From positions 33,489 through 97,488 of the forward strand of contig NZ_JADNQZ010000045.1 in assembly GCF_015709515.1 (NCBI RefSeq): DNA of 64,000 nucleotides, given 5' to 3'. Within the stretch, counting starts at the first letter, position 1. Each line of letters opens with the position of its first letter. Both the position numbers and the translations under genes were made by a program. The notes beneath the pieces were generated by a model. That model saw only the letters and a list, made by a program, of their open reading frames with translations. It was not told the DNA's origin and did not search any database. This document shows, one piece after another, positions 37,480-46,531 of the stretch. Source of the DNA: Methylocystis sp. H62 (GTDB lineage Bacteria; Pseudomonadota; Alphaproteobacteria; Rhizobiales; Beijerinckiaceae).

Positions 37480-38264
37480 GCGCCGCCCTTCCCCTGAAAA
37501 TGAAGGCGATAGACCGACTCTCCGGGGATGAAGCCAGACGTTTCATGCCGCACGACAATCTTCGTCGCCGCGTCCGGCCCGATCGTGTCGCCGTCCTTGA
37601 TGACAGGCCCCGTCTCGATCAGATAGCCGGCGAGATCGAGCATCAATCCGTTGAGCTTACGCGGATCGCCCGCGAACCCTGCGGCTTCGATTTCCATGAG
37701 GCCGAAGGCGGCGAGTCCGCGCGTCACGCCCGACACGCCGCCGTCGGCGTCGCGGCTGAGCTTGATCGCGACGCAAAACGCAACGGGCGGCTTCTGCTCG
37801 CCGGGCGCGATGTTTTCTGCGACAAGCGGCGCCGGCCAAAGCGAGTCGGAACTCGCCCAATGCACGGCCAGAGCGTCTCTCGTCGCGTCAACGACTGCGG
37901 CGACCAGCTGCCCGTGCAACGCCGCGCGGCGCTTGGCGTCCGCGCCGCCACTGACGCTCGCCAGCAGATGCGCCTTGTGTTTTGAAACCGCCTCCCAGGC
38001 GTCCGGCCAATACCAGGCGAATTGCACGCAGGGATCATCGTTCGAAATCGGGCATGGCGCGTCGACCTTCCCGACAGCGAACATGTAGTCCTCATAGAGG
38101 AAAACGAGCGTTCCGTTCGCGTCGGCGACGATGTCTTCGGGGATAACGATATTCGGAACCCGCGCCTTTATCGCCTGCGCCAAAACCGCATTGCCCGGAA
38201 ATTCTTCGCCGGCCGTCATCACGATCGCCAGCATCGAGTCAGTTGTCGAGGATGACATGACCAT
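37476..38264 (-). CDS. DUF4261-like protein, partner of the Imm11 gene
   Basis: The 262-residue protein reads like the DUF4261 family: an N-terminal alpha/beta part (MLAIVMTAGEEFPGNAVLAQ), central HWASSDSLWPAPLV, and C-terminal SGVTRGLAAFGLMEIEA followed by GLMLDLAGYLIETGPVIKDG. No signal peptide or membrane segment is seen, so it is cytoplasmic. DUF4261 proteins commonly appear beside immunity-type genes; the precise activity is unknown. It is translated first in a two-gene operon with a four-base overlap. The family assignment is from memory of the pattern and should be treated as moderate. Confidence 0.6.
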   Translation of the reverse strand: MVMSSSTTDSMLAIVMTAGEEFPGNAVLAQAIKARVPNIVIPEDIVADANGTLVFLYEDYMFAVGKVDAPCPISNDDPCVQFAWYWPDAWEAVSKHKAHLLASVSGGADAKRRAALHGQLVAAVVDATRDALAVHWASSDSLWPAPLVAENIAPGEQKPPVAFCVAIKLSRDADGGVSGVTRGLAAFGLMEIEAAGFAGDPRKLNGLMLDLAGYLIETGPVIKDGDTIGPDAATKIVVRHETSGFIPGESVYRLHFQGKGGA

Positions 38265-38368
38265 TCTCTCGCGCGTGATTTACTCTTCCCGGTCGCCGCC
38301 AGCGACCGCGGCAAGTTCATTCACGCTGATGCGAGGAATGTGGATCGTCGAAGAACGACGTCCGCCCC

Positions 38369-39667
38369 TCACCCCGCCGCGGTGATGCGCTCGATTTCCG
38401 CGCCGCAGCCGCGCAGCTTCTTCTCCAGGCGCTCGAAACCGCGATCGAGATGATAGACGCGATTGATCGTCGTCTCGCCGCGCGCGGCGAGCGCCGCAAT
38501 AACGAGCGAGACAGAGGCGCGCAGATCCGTCGCCATCACCGGCGCGCCATCGAGGTGATCGGCTCCCGTCACGATCGCCGTATCCCCTTCAAGCTTGATT
38601 TGAGCGCCGAGCCGCGCGAGCTCCTGCACATGCATGAAGCGGTTCTCGAAAATCGTCTCGGTGATGCGCGAAACGCCCTTGGCGCGCGTCATCAGCGCCA
38701 TGAACTGCGCCTGCAGATCGGTCGGGAAGGCTGGAAACGGCGCCGTCGTGACATCGACAGGCGAAATGCCGGCGCCGTTACGCGTCACCCGCAGTCCTTC
38801 ATTCGTCTCGGTGATGCTGGCGCCCGCCTGCACGAGGGCGTCGAGCCCCGCCTGCAGAAGATCGGCGCGCGCGCCGGCGAGCAGAACGTCGCCCCCCGTC
38901 ATCGCCACCGCCATGGCGTAAGTGCCGGCTTCGATGCGGTCGGGCATGACCGCGTGTCTTGCCCCGTAAAGCGTACCCACGCCCTCGATCTCGATCGTCG
39001 ACTGGCCGGCGCCCTTAATGCGCGCGCCCATTTTTATGAGACAGTCGGCAAGATCGACGACTTCCGGTTCGCGCGCGGCGTTGCGCAGCACGGTGGTTCC
39101 GCGCGCGAGCGACGCCGCCATCAGCGCGGTATGCGTGCCGCCGACCGTGACTTTAGGAAAGTCGATCTCGGCGCCGACCAGACCGTTCTTCGCCGAGGCG
39201 ACGACGTAACCATTTTCGATGTCGAGTTTGGCGCCGAGCTTTTCCAGCGCCATGAGAAGAAGATCGACAGGGCGGGTGCCGATCGCGCAGCCGCCCGGCA
39301 GCGATACGCGCGCCTCTCCGCAACGCGCGACAAGCGGCGCGAGCACCCAGAAGCTGGCGCGCATGCGCGAGACAAGGTCATAGGGCGCGGTGGTGTCGAC
39401 GATCTCGCGCGCGGTGAGGTGAACGGTGCGGCCGGCGTCGACGGACTCGCCGGTGCGCTTGCCGGCGATGGCGTAATCCACGCCATGATTGCCGAGAATG
39501 CGCTCGAGAAGCATCACATCCGCGAGGAGCGGCATGTTGGCGAGCGTCACGGTTTCGCGCGTCAGGAGCGATGCGATCATCAACGGCAAGGCGGCGTTCT
39601 TCGCGCCGGAAATCGGGATCACGCCATTGAGCCTGGTCCCGCCGACGATCTTGATCTTATCCATCAC
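38369..39667 (-). CDS. murA: UDP-N-acetylglucosamine 1-carboxyvinyltransferase
   Basis: MurA transfers enolpyruvate from PEP to UDP-GlcNAc, the first committed step of peptidoglycan synthesis and the target of fosfomycin. The 432-residue protein has [16 protein letters not shown] near residue 15 (substrate Lys23-Asn24 pair) and the catalytic loop [13 protein letters not shown] with Cys127. The Cys is present, so fosfomycin sensitivity is expected. The start overlaps the upstream small gene by four bases. Confidence 0.97.
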   Translation of the reverse strand: MMDKIKIVGGTRLNGVIPISGAKNAALPLMIASLLTRETVTLANMPLLADVMLLERILGNHGVDYAIAGKRTGESVDAGRTVHLTAREIVDTTAPYDLVSRMRASFWVLAPLVARCGEARVSLPGGCAIGTRPVDLLLMALEKLGAKLDIENGYVVASAKNGLVGAEIDFPKVTVGGTHTALMAASLARGTTVLRNAAREPEVVDLADCLIKMGARIKGAGQSTIEIEGVGTLYGARHAVMPDRIEAGTYAMAVAMTGGDVLLAGARADLLQAGLDALVQAGASITETNEGLRVTRNGAGISPVDVTTAPFPAFPTDLQAQFMALMTRAKGVSRITETIFENRFMHVQELARLGAQIKLEGDTAIVTGADHLDGAPVMATDLRASVSLVIAALAARGETTINRVYHLDRGFERLEKKLRGCGAEIERITAAG

Positions 39668-39870
39668 CCCTCGCTGTCGGTTTTCGAGTCCTCGCCGTGT
39701 TTCGCGGGCGCCTGGTCTCGCAGCGCGCGCTCGCGCGCCTTGCGACGGGCAAGATTGGCGCGCAAGGCGGCGGCAAGCGCCGCCTTCTTCTTCGGCTCGC
39801 TGTTAGACTTCGGGCTAAAATCCGCCCCTTTTGGGGCGCCCCTCCTGCCCTGCTCGTCGTTCTGGGTCAT
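39664..39870 (-). CDS. Small basic protein upstream of murA
   Basis: This 68-residue, highly charged and low-complexity protein ([20 protein letters not shown] in the middle) overlaps the murA start by four bases, so translation is probably coupled. Its Ala/Arg/Lys-rich helix suggests a soluble, partly disordered protein. Similar small frames sit before murA in alphaproteobacteria. Function is unknown, and the low complexity leaves room for doubt that it is a real product. Confidence 0.55.
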   Translation of the reverse strand: MTQNDEQGRRGAPKGADFSPKSNSEPKKKAALAAALRANLARRKARERALRDQAPAKHGEDSKTDSEG

Positions 39871-39921
39871 CGCGTCGACCGCCCCTCTTGCAAACTCCTG
39901 CGATTCTAGGGCCCTACCCGA

Positions 39922-41145
39922 TCAAGTCATCGCCCGCACGGCGAGCGTGGCATTGATGCCGCCAAAGGCGAAAGAATTCGAGAGCGCGACGCGAATCGGC
40001 ATTTGGCGCGCGACATTGGGAATGGCGTCGACCTGGCACTTGGGGTCCGGCTCAAGAAAATTGATCGTCGGCGGGGCGATTTGATCGCGCAGCGCCGAAA
40101 TCGTCACGACGAGCTCCAGCCCGCCGCTCGCGCCGAGCGCATGGCCATGAACGGGTTTGGTTGACGAAACCGGCGGCGGCGCATCGCCAAAGACGGCGCG
40201 CATCGCCAGGGACTCGGTGATGTCATTGGCGTAGGTCGCCGTGCCATGGGCGTTGAGATAGTCGACGTCTCCGGGCTCCAATCCGGCGCTGTCGAGCGCA
40301 AGCCGCATGCAGCGCGACGGACCTTCGACATCGGCGCGCAGCGGATCAAACGCGTCGCTTGTCGTGCCATAGCCGGCGAGTTCGCAAAGCGGCGTCGCGC
40401 CGCGCGCCAGCGCGCCTTCCAGCGTCTCCAGGATGAAGACAGCGGCGCCTTCGCCAAGCGTCATGCCGTTGCGCTTCGACGAAAACGGGCGGCAGAGATC
40501 CGGGGTGAGAACGCGCAGCGCCTCCCACGAACGAATTGAACCGTTGATCACGCAGGCTTCCGCGCCGCCGGCGATGGCGCGGTCGGCGCGCCCGGCGCGC
40601 AGCATTTCAAAGGCTTCGCCGATGGCCTGCGCCGCCGAGGAACAGGCGGAGGCGAGCGCGAAGGTCGGTCCCTTGGCGCCGTAGCGCATGCCGAGAGTCG
40701 TCGGCGCGGCGCTCGGTATCAGGCGCGGCACGGTCAACGTGTCGGGGCGGCCGTCGAGCTTATATTCGAGATAGGCGTTGTTATCGATGGTCGTGGCGCC
40801 GCCGATGCCGGTGCCGATGATGACCGCGGTGCGTGGCCCGCCGGCCGCTTTGCGCTCGAACCCGGCTTGCGCCAGCGCTTCATCGGCGGCGACGATGGAA
40901 AATTGGGTGAAGGGATCGCAGTAGGGGAGCAGTTCGGCTTCGAGATAGGCGGCGGGATCGAAATCCGGGACCTGCGCGGCGATCTTGATTCGCCCCACAT
41001 AGGGGCGCTCGGATTTCAGCGGGCGCACGCAAGACACGCCGTCGCGCGCCGCGCGCCACAGCGGCGTCGCGCCAACGCCGGCGGCCGACACCGCGCCCAT
41101 TCCGGTAATGACAATTCTACGCGCGGCGCCCTGTTGCGGCATCAA
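39922..41145 (-). CDS. beta-ketoacyl-ACP synthase, FabF/NodE type
   Basis: The 407-residue enzyme has the complete KAS II triad: Cys168 in LASACSSAAQ, His300 in LNAHGTATYAND and His335 in KPVHGHALGASG with Lys330. It condenses acyl groups with malonyl-ACP. It diverges from canonical FabF in its N-terminal third (MPQQGAARRIVITGMGAVSA) and sits alone rather than beside acpP or fabG, so it may be a second, specialised ketosynthase of the NodE-like group used for unusual long acyl chains. That specialisation is inference. It lies 52 bases upstream of the small gene before murA, on the same strand. Confidence 0.85.
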   Translation of the reverse strand: MMPQQGAARRIVITGMGAVSAAGVGATPLWRAARDGVSCVRPLKSERPYVGRIKIAAQVPDFDPAAYLEAELLPYCDPFTQFSIVAADEALAQAGFERKAAGGPRTAVIIGTGIGGATTIDNNAYLEYKLDGRPDTLTVPRLIPSAAPTTLGMRYGAKGPTFALASACSSAAQAIGEAFEMLRAGRADRAIAGGAEACVINGSIRSWEALRVLTPDLCRPFSSKRNGMTLGEGAAVFILETLEGALARGATPLCELAGYGTTSDAFDPLRADVEGPSRCMRLALDSAGLEPGDVDYLNAHGTATYANDITESLAMRAVFGDAPPPVSSTKPVHGHALGASGGLELVVTISALRDQIAPPTINFLEPDPKCQVDAIPNVARQMPIRVALSNSFAFGGINATLAVRAMT

Positions 41146-41315
41146 TGTTCAATCCTTTGCTTGATTTCAACCACGCGCGGCGACGCGCCGATCTTAAGAA
41201 TCGTTTGAAGGTTTAATGAGGCGCGCGCCCGCGTCAAACGGGGAACCCGGCCGCGGACAAGAGCCGCAGCTCGCCCGAGACGCGCACAAGCCGCTGTCTT
41301 TTTTGGATATACACT

Positions 41316-42200
41316 CTATTCGAGCATCTTCTTCAGCTCGGCGCGCAGGCCCTCCGCGACGTCCGGCCGCGCCAGCCCAAAAGCCACATTGGCCGTGAGA
41401 AATCCGAGCTTTGAGCCCGTATCATAGGTGCGTCCGTCGAAGCGGACGGCGTGGAAGGGCCGCGTCTTCGCAAGATGGATCATGGCGTCGGTGAGCTGAA
41501 TTTCGCCGCCCGCGCCTTTTTCATGCTTTTCGAGCAGCCCGAAAATTTCCGGCTCCAGAATATAGCGACCGGAAATGATGAAATTGCTGGGCGCGGTTCC
41601 CTGCGGCGGCTTCTCGACCATGCCGGTGATCTCGAAGGTCGAGCCGTAATCCTTGCCCCTCGCGACGATGCCGTATTGATGCGTCTCTTCCGGCTTCACT
41701 TCCTCGACCGCGATGATATTGCCGCCGTGTTTTTCGTAAGCCGCGACCGCCTCGGCGAGACAGCGCGCGCTCTGTCCCCGCGCCGGAAGCGTGATCATGT
41801 CGGGCAGCAGCACCGCGAAGGGCTCGTCGCCGATGATGTCGCGCGCGCACCATACGGCGTGGCCGAGGCCAAGCGGCGCCTGCTGACGGGTGAAGCTCGT
41901 GGCGCCGGCGGCCGGCAAGTCCGACATCAGCGCTTCATATTCCTTGGTCTTGTTGCGGCGGCGCAGCGTGTCTTCGAGCTCATAGGCCATGTCGAAGTGA
42001 TCTTCGATGGCCCCCTTGCCGCGGCCGGTGACGAAAATGAAATGCTCTATGCCAGCTTCTCGCGCTTCATCGACGACATGCTGCACGACCGGACGGTCGA
42101 CCACGGTCAGCATTTCCTTCGGCACGGCCTTGGTGGCGGGCAGGAAGCGCGTGCCGAGGCCCGCGACAGGGAAAACAGCCTTGCGAATGCGTTTGCTCAT
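41316..42200 (-). CDS. galU: UTP-glucose-1-phosphate uridylyltransferase
   Basis: GalU makes UDP-glucose, the precursor for exopolysaccharide, LPS and osmoprotective glucans. The 294-residue protein starts with the nucleotide-binding signature FPVAGLGTRFLPATKAVPKE and contains EMLTVVDRPVVQHVVDEA and later KPPQGTAPSNFIISGRYIL, all conserved. It diverges from galE, which converts the product to UDP-galactose, so the two share a 219-base regulatory region. Confidence 0.96.
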   Translation of the reverse strand: MSKRIRKAVFPVAGLGTRFLPATKAVPKEMLTVVDRPVVQHVVDEAREAGIEHFIFVTGRGKGAIEDHFDMAYELEDTLRRRNKTKEYEALMSDLPAAGATSFTRQQAPLGLGHAVWCARDIIGDEPFAVLLPDMITLPARGQSARCLAEAVAAYEKHGGNIIAVEEVKPEETHQYGIVARGKDYGSTFEITGMVEKPPQGTAPSNFIISGRYILEPEIFGLLEKHEKGAGGEIQLTDAMIHLAKTRPFHAVRFDGRTYDTGSKLGFLTANVAFGLARPDVAEGLRAELKKMLE

Positions 42201-42419
42201 GGAGAAGCCCGTTGAGAGGTGAGACGGCGAAGGGGTGATAGCGGCGAATCGCTCCGGAGGCGACTCGTCGCAGCGTCGACCGAAGGCGGCTTGAAACTCG
42301 GCCGTTTAGCACGATTTGGCTGGATCGTAGAGTTCGCGACGCGAACGGCGCAAAGGCATTGAGGAGCTTCAGGCTGCGGCGTTCACGCCAGGCGGCGGAT
42401 ACGAGAGGAAGGTAGCGGC

Positions 42420-43409
42420 ATGACGGTTCTGGTTACGGGCGGCGCCGGCTATATCGGCAGTCATACGGTTCTCGAACTGCTCGACGCCGGCGAAGGTCCG
42501 CCCGTGGTGCTCGACGATCTATCCACCGGTTTTCGCTGGTCGGTTCCGGAGGGGACGCCTCTCGTCGTCGGCGATTTCGGCGACGCGGATCTCGTCGCCG
42601 ATCTGATCGAGCGCCACGGCGTCGATGAGATCATTCACTTCGCCGCAAAGATCGTCGTTCCCGACTCCGTCGCTGATCCGCTCGGCTATTATCTCAACAA
42701 TACGGCGAAAGCGCGCACCCTGCTCGCGACGGCGGTGGCGCGTGGCGTCAAGCGCTTCATCTTTTCTTCGACCGCCGCCGTCTACGGCGACCCGCTGCAA
42801 AATCCGGTCAGCGAGGACGAGCCGTTGAAGCCGGTTTCGCCCTATGGGCGATCGAAGCTCATGGTCGAGTGGATGCTGGAGGATACGGCGCGCGCGCACG
42901 GTCTTGCCTATGTCGCCCTGCGCTATTTCAACGTCGCCGGCGCGGATCCGAAGGGGCGTTCGGGGCAATCGACGCCCGAGGCCACGCATCTCATCAAGGT
43001 CGCCGTGCAGACGGCGCTCGGCCTGCGCCCAAAACTGCAGGTGTTCGGCGACGATTACCCGACGCCTGACGGCACCTGCGTGCGCGACTATATCCAGGTC
43101 ACCGATCTCTCGCGCGCCCATCTCGACGCCTTGCGCCATCTGCGCGGCGGCGGCGCCAATCTCACCGCCAATTGCGGCTATGAGCGCGGCTTTTCCGTGC
43201 TCGAGGTGATCGAATCGGTGAAGCGGGTTTCGGGCGTTGATTTCGACGTCGAGATGGCGCCGCGACGGCCGGGCGACCCCGCGGCGATCGTCGCGGCGAA
43301 CGAGAGAATTCGCCGGACGCTCGGCTGGACGCCGCAGCATGACAACCTCGACGAGATTGTTCGCCAGGCGCTGGAGTGGGAGAAGCGCCTCATGGCGCGC
43401 GGCGACTGA
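42420..43409 (+). CDS. galE: UDP-glucose 4-epimerase
   Basis: GalE interconverts UDP-glucose and UDP-galactose with bound NAD. The 329-residue SDR-fold protein has the Rossmann motif VTGGAGYIGSHT at residues 5-16, the catalytic tyrosine-lysine pair in SPYGRSKLMVE (Tyr142, Lys146) and RYFNVAGADPKG. GAGAGGAAGG lies just before the ATG. Together with galU it supplies galactose units for surface polysaccharides. Confidence 0.96.
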   Translation: MTVLVTGGAGYIGSHTVLELLDAGEGPPVVLDDLSTGFRWSVPEGTPLVVGDFGDADLVADLIERHGVDEIIHFAAKIVVPDSVADPLGYYLNNTAKARTLLATAVARGVKRFIFSSTAAVYGDPLQNPVSEDEPLKPVSPYGRSKLMVEWMLEDTARAHGLAYVALRYFNVAGADPKGRSGQSTPEATHLIKVAVQTALGLRPKLQVFGDDYPTPDGTCVRDYIQVTDLSRAHLDALRHLRGGGANLTANCGYERGFSVLEVIESVKRVSGVDFDVEMAPRRPGDPAAIVAANERIRRTLGWTPQHDNLDEIVRQALEWEKRLMARGD

Positions 43410-43482
43410 TCGTCGATCAAAAAACTTAAGTGAGTGATGAAGTTTTTCTTGTCCTCGCGCCTGCGGAACGATACTTAAGCAC

Positions 43483-43812
43483 ATGCCTAAGCGTTCGGAT
43501 AGCCTCGATCGCATGTTCTCGGCGCTCGCCGATCCAACGCGACGCGCCATGATCGAGCGCCTTGCGCGCGGGCCGGCGAATGTCAGCGACTTGGCCAAGC
43601 CGCTCAACATGTCGCTGCCTGCGGTCATGCAGCATTTGCAGACTCTGGAGCGGAGCGGGCTTGTGACGAGCCGAAAGGTCGGGCGCGTGCGCACTTGCCG
43701 CATCCAGCCAAAAAGATTCGACGCCGCTCAGGCGTGGCTCGCGCGCCAACGCGCGCATTGGGAGGCGCGCTTCGATCGTTTGGACGCGTTCCTGGAGAAA
43801 AGCGAGGATTAA
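43483..43812 (+). CDS. ArsR-family transcriptional regulator
   Basis: The 109-residue protein is one winged helix-turn-helix: LDRMFSALADPTRRAMIERL, VSDLAKPLNMSLPAVMQHL and LERSGLVTSRKVGRVRTC. The metal-binding ELCVCD motif of ArsR itself is missing, so it is not a metal sensor; this subgroup usually controls an AHSA1-type protein encoded next to it. Here the AHSA1-like gene starts two bases downstream, consistent with that pairing. ATG 43483 follows AGCACA-type weak sequence. Confidence 0.92.
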   Translation: MPKRSDSLDRMFSALADPTRRAMIERLARGPANVSDLAKPLNMSLPAVMQHLQTLERSGLVTSRKVGRVRTCRIQPKRFDAAQAWLARQRAHWEARFDRLDAFLEKSED

Positions 43813-43814
43813 GG

Positions 43815-44282
43815 ATGGGCGATCAAAAACTCGATCTTGAAATTTCCCGCTTGGTGGCCGCCCCCCGCGCGCGCGTCTGGAAGGCTTGGACCGACCCGAC
43901 GCTCTTGAAGGAATGGTGGTGCCCGCGGCCCTGGAAGACCGAGGTCCGCGCCTTCGACTTCCACCCCGGCGGCGCCTTCCACACCTTCATGAGCGGGCCG
44001 GATGGCGGAGAAAGCGATAATCCCGGCTGCTTTCTCGACATCACGCCACAGGAGCGCATCGTCTTCACTTCCATGCTGATCGGCGGCTGGCGTCCCGCCT
44101 CGCCCTGGCTCGCATTTACGGCGATCCTGACCATGGCCGACGAGGGGCCCGGCACGCGCTACGTCGCGCGCGTCATGCACAAGGACGACGCCGAACGCCG
44201 GCGGCACGAAGAGATGGGGTTCTATGACGGTTGGGGCGCTTGCATCGCGCAGCTCGAAGAAGTGGCGCGGAATATTTCCTGA
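43815..44282 (+). CDS. AHSA1/SRPBCC family ligand-binding protein
   Basis: The 155-residue protein fits the START/Bet v1-like fold of AHSA1 proteins: LDLEISRLVAAPRARVWKAW at the N-terminus, LLKEWWCPRPWKTEV near residue 31, and the final helix FYDGWGACIAQLEEVARNI. They bind hydrophobic molecules; the ligand here is unknown. I start at ATG 43815, preceded by AAGG; the open frame further upstream lies in the ArsR gene. It is paired with the ArsR regulator in a two-gene operon. Confidence 0.9.
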   Translation: MGDQKLDLEISRLVAAPRARVWKAWTDPTLLKEWWCPRPWKTEVRAFDFHPGGAFHTFMSGPDGGESDNPGCFLDITPQERIVFTSMLIGGWRPASPWLAFTAILTMADEGPGTRYVARVMHKDDAERRRHEEMGFYDGWGACIAQLEEVARNIS

Positions 44283-44367
44283 GGCGCAATGGGTCCCACC
44301 TGCGACGGCAGAAGGTTGCATGCGGGAATTTTTCTAAAACGCGCCCTGTGCTAGAGAGGGGCGACGC

Positions 44368-44444
44368 GGTCCCGTAGCTCAGCAGGATAGAGCAGCGGTT
44401 TCCTAAACCGAAGGTCAGGGGTTCGAATCCCTTCGGGACCGCCA
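44368..44444 (+). tRNA. tRNA-Arg (anticodon CCT)
   Basis: The 77-base cloverleaf begins GGTCCCG and ends CGGGACC with discriminator G and encoded CCA. D arm AGCTCAGCAGGATAGAGC, anticodon loop TTCCTAA and T arm GGGGTTCGAATCCC are all present. Anticodon CCT reads AGG, a rare arginine codon in GC-rich genomes. The top pair of the anticodon stem is a G-A mismatch. tRNA genes are frequent integration sites, and the CRISPR-Cas locus begins 395 bases downstream. Confidence 0.97.
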
Positions 44445-44839
44445 GATATTTCAATTAGTTACGGTATCGATCTCCCGGTTTTTGATCTTAGGGGTAACGA
44501 TAGGGTAACACAAATTCGCAGCATTAAATACTCCGCGCCGCGATCCGCTCCATCGGCTCCCGCTAGTTACCCTTCGGCTCCGGCTGGTTCTGCGCCGCCG
44601 CCCCCGCCTAGCTCAATATGGTGCCTATCCGCTGACGGACGCGGCGCGCCGTTTCGGGTTTCGATAGCCAGATCGGAGAGAGGACGCGTAGGACGTGTGG
44701 ACTGTCGATCTCCTACGTATACTGTTGTAATAATATGGTATTCAATAACATTAAAATCGTTGAGCCAACATTTTAACCAACATTTCTTCCTGGACTGAAC
44801 CGGATGAATTCGGCCACTTGGGCACGCTGCACAGACGCT
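44445..44839. other. Non-coding stretch between tRNA-Arg and CRISPR array
   Basis: This gap is more AT-rich than its surroundings. On the minus strand a frame ending at 44567 reads RPTRPLSDLAIETRNGAPRP then a run of Gly, which looks like the tail of an island-borne hypothetical protein, but it has no start or partner. Near 44760-44790 two imperfect copies of CCAACATTT occur. The leader-distal end of the CRISPR array follows. No integrase is present. Confidence 0.4.
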
Positions 44840-46454
44840 GGGTCCATCCCCGCGCATGCGGGGGCGCCATGCCTCCGCTCGCTGCGGCGTAACTCCAATC
44901 GGGTCCATCCCCGCGCATGCGGGGGCGCCTGCATGATCAGCGCGGACAAGAGCACGTTGAAGGGTCCATCCCCGCGCATGCGGGGGCGCCGCTGATCATG
45001 CAACAGCTCCGCGACCTGAACAGGGTCCATCCCCGCGCATGCGGGGACGCCTCGTCCACGTCGTAGACCCACGGTAGCGTCGCGGGTCCATCCCCGCGCA
45101 TGCGGGGGCGCCCTGCCGCCGCGCACTTCATAGCCGGCAGGCGTGGGTCCATCCCCGCGCATGCGGGGACGCCTGTCTCGGCTCGACATAGGAGACGTGC
45201 ATGTAGGGTCCATCCCCGCGCATGCGGGGGCGCCGTCCCGCTGGCCTGTTTCGTAATCATCATGGCGGGTCCATCCCCGCGCATGCGGGGGCGCCTCCTT
45301 CTGCGCCGCTGCGAGTTCTTTCCCGACGGGTCCATCCCCGCGCATGCGGGGGCGCCGGGCTGGGGGAAACGCCGACAGGGCATGAACAGGGTCCATCCCC
45401 GCGCATGCGGGGGCGCCAGCACGTTGGACGAGTTGCCGTCGAAGGCGACGGGTCCATCCCCGCGCATGCGGGGGCGCCCACTTCGGCGACCCTGATTTCA
45501 GAGATATGACGGGTCCATCCCCGCGCATGCGGGGGCGCCGGCGTCGCGTGGTATGTGGCAGAGGTGGAGAGGGGTCCATCCCCGCGCATGCGGGGGCGCC
45601 ATGGCGATGCTCGCGCCCCGGATCAGCGATACGGGTCCATCCCCGCGCATGCGGGGGCGCCTCCGGCAAGGGAACGGCGGCGGAAATCGTCTACGGTCCA
45701 TCCCCGCGCATGCGGGGGCGCCCTCGATTCCCTTCCCAAACTGGCGCAGCGTGAGGGTCCATCCCCGCGCATGCGGGGGCGCCGGATTTCTGCCGCCCCG
45801 GCGCGGTCCTGGTGGGGGTCCATCCCCGCGCATGCGGGGGCGCCGCGCTCTACAACGCTGGGCGCGAGTATGGGGCGGGTCCATCCCCGCGCATGCGGGG
45901 GCGCCCTGCGGCGCTGGGCTATGTGCAGTGGCTATGCGGGTCCATCCCCGCGCATGCGGGGGCGCCAACGCCGACATGCAGTCTTGGGGCAAGAACAAGG
46001 GTCCATCCCCGCGCATGCGGGGGCGCCCCAAGGTTTCTGAGCGGTCAGCGTCAGGTGGCGGGTCCATCCCCGCGCATGCGGGGGCGCCTTCAACCGCAAT
46101 CACACGACGATCAACTACGCGGGTCCATCCCCGCGCATGCGGGGGCGCCTCGATCATGCCCAACGTAAACACGTCCGTTGAGGGTCCATCCCCGCGCATG
46201 CGGGGGCGCCGTTAGGAATAGTGAGGAGCAGTTGGCTGTATTGGGTCCATCCCCGCGCATGCGGGGGCGCCGGGCGCGTCGTGTAGGGAACTTGGCCCTT
46301 GCGGGGTCCATCCCCGCGCATGCGGGGGCGCCTTCTTGTCCGAGACCTTCAGCGTGATCGAGGTGGGTCCATCCCCGCGCATGCGGGGGCGCCCTAACAA
46401 GGCTCGCGAAGATGCTCGTCATGACGGGTCCATCCCCGCGCATGCGGGGGCGCC
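44840..46454 (-). CRISPR. Type I-E CRISPR array, 27 repeats and 26 spacers
   Basis: Repeat cores of 28 bases start at 44841 and recur every 61 bases without exception up to 46427; with the variable flanking base the repeat is 29 bases and each spacer 32. On the transcribed minus strand each repeat carries the 6-bp stem CCCCGC/GCGGGG around ATGC and ends in GGGGATGGACC. The junction base is C for 25 spacers and G for the one at 45662-45693. Repeats at 45024 and 45146 carry an identical single-base change (GGGGACGCC), near the leader-distal end, as expected for older repeats. The array is read from the right, from the leader next to cas2. Spacers have phage-like coding composition. Confidence 0.98.
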
Positions 46455-46531
46455 TCTTGGGTCCAAGTTATTCGCATCATTCACGATTTCAAACAACACG
46501 CGACGCACGATAGCGCGACGCTCCGGGAGCG
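46455..46531 (-). promoter_or_regulatory. CRISPR leader
   Basis: The 77 bases between the cas2 stop and the first repeat are the only place for the leader, which holds the array promoter and the Cas1-Cas2 integration signal. On the minus strand it ends AATAACTTGGACCCAAGA before the first repeat. A frame stays open across it, but it is too short to be meaningful. An IHF-type site is expected but I cannot point to one. Confidence 0.55.

Noticed and set aside
44415..44444. Possible att duplication of the tRNA-Arg 3' end within the window
   Set aside because: I looked for TTCGGGACCGCCA in the right part and did not find it; an att site cannot be claimed.
44840..46454. Self-targeting spacers against genes of this window
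   Set aside because: By eye no spacer matches any gene here; a whole-genome search would be needed.
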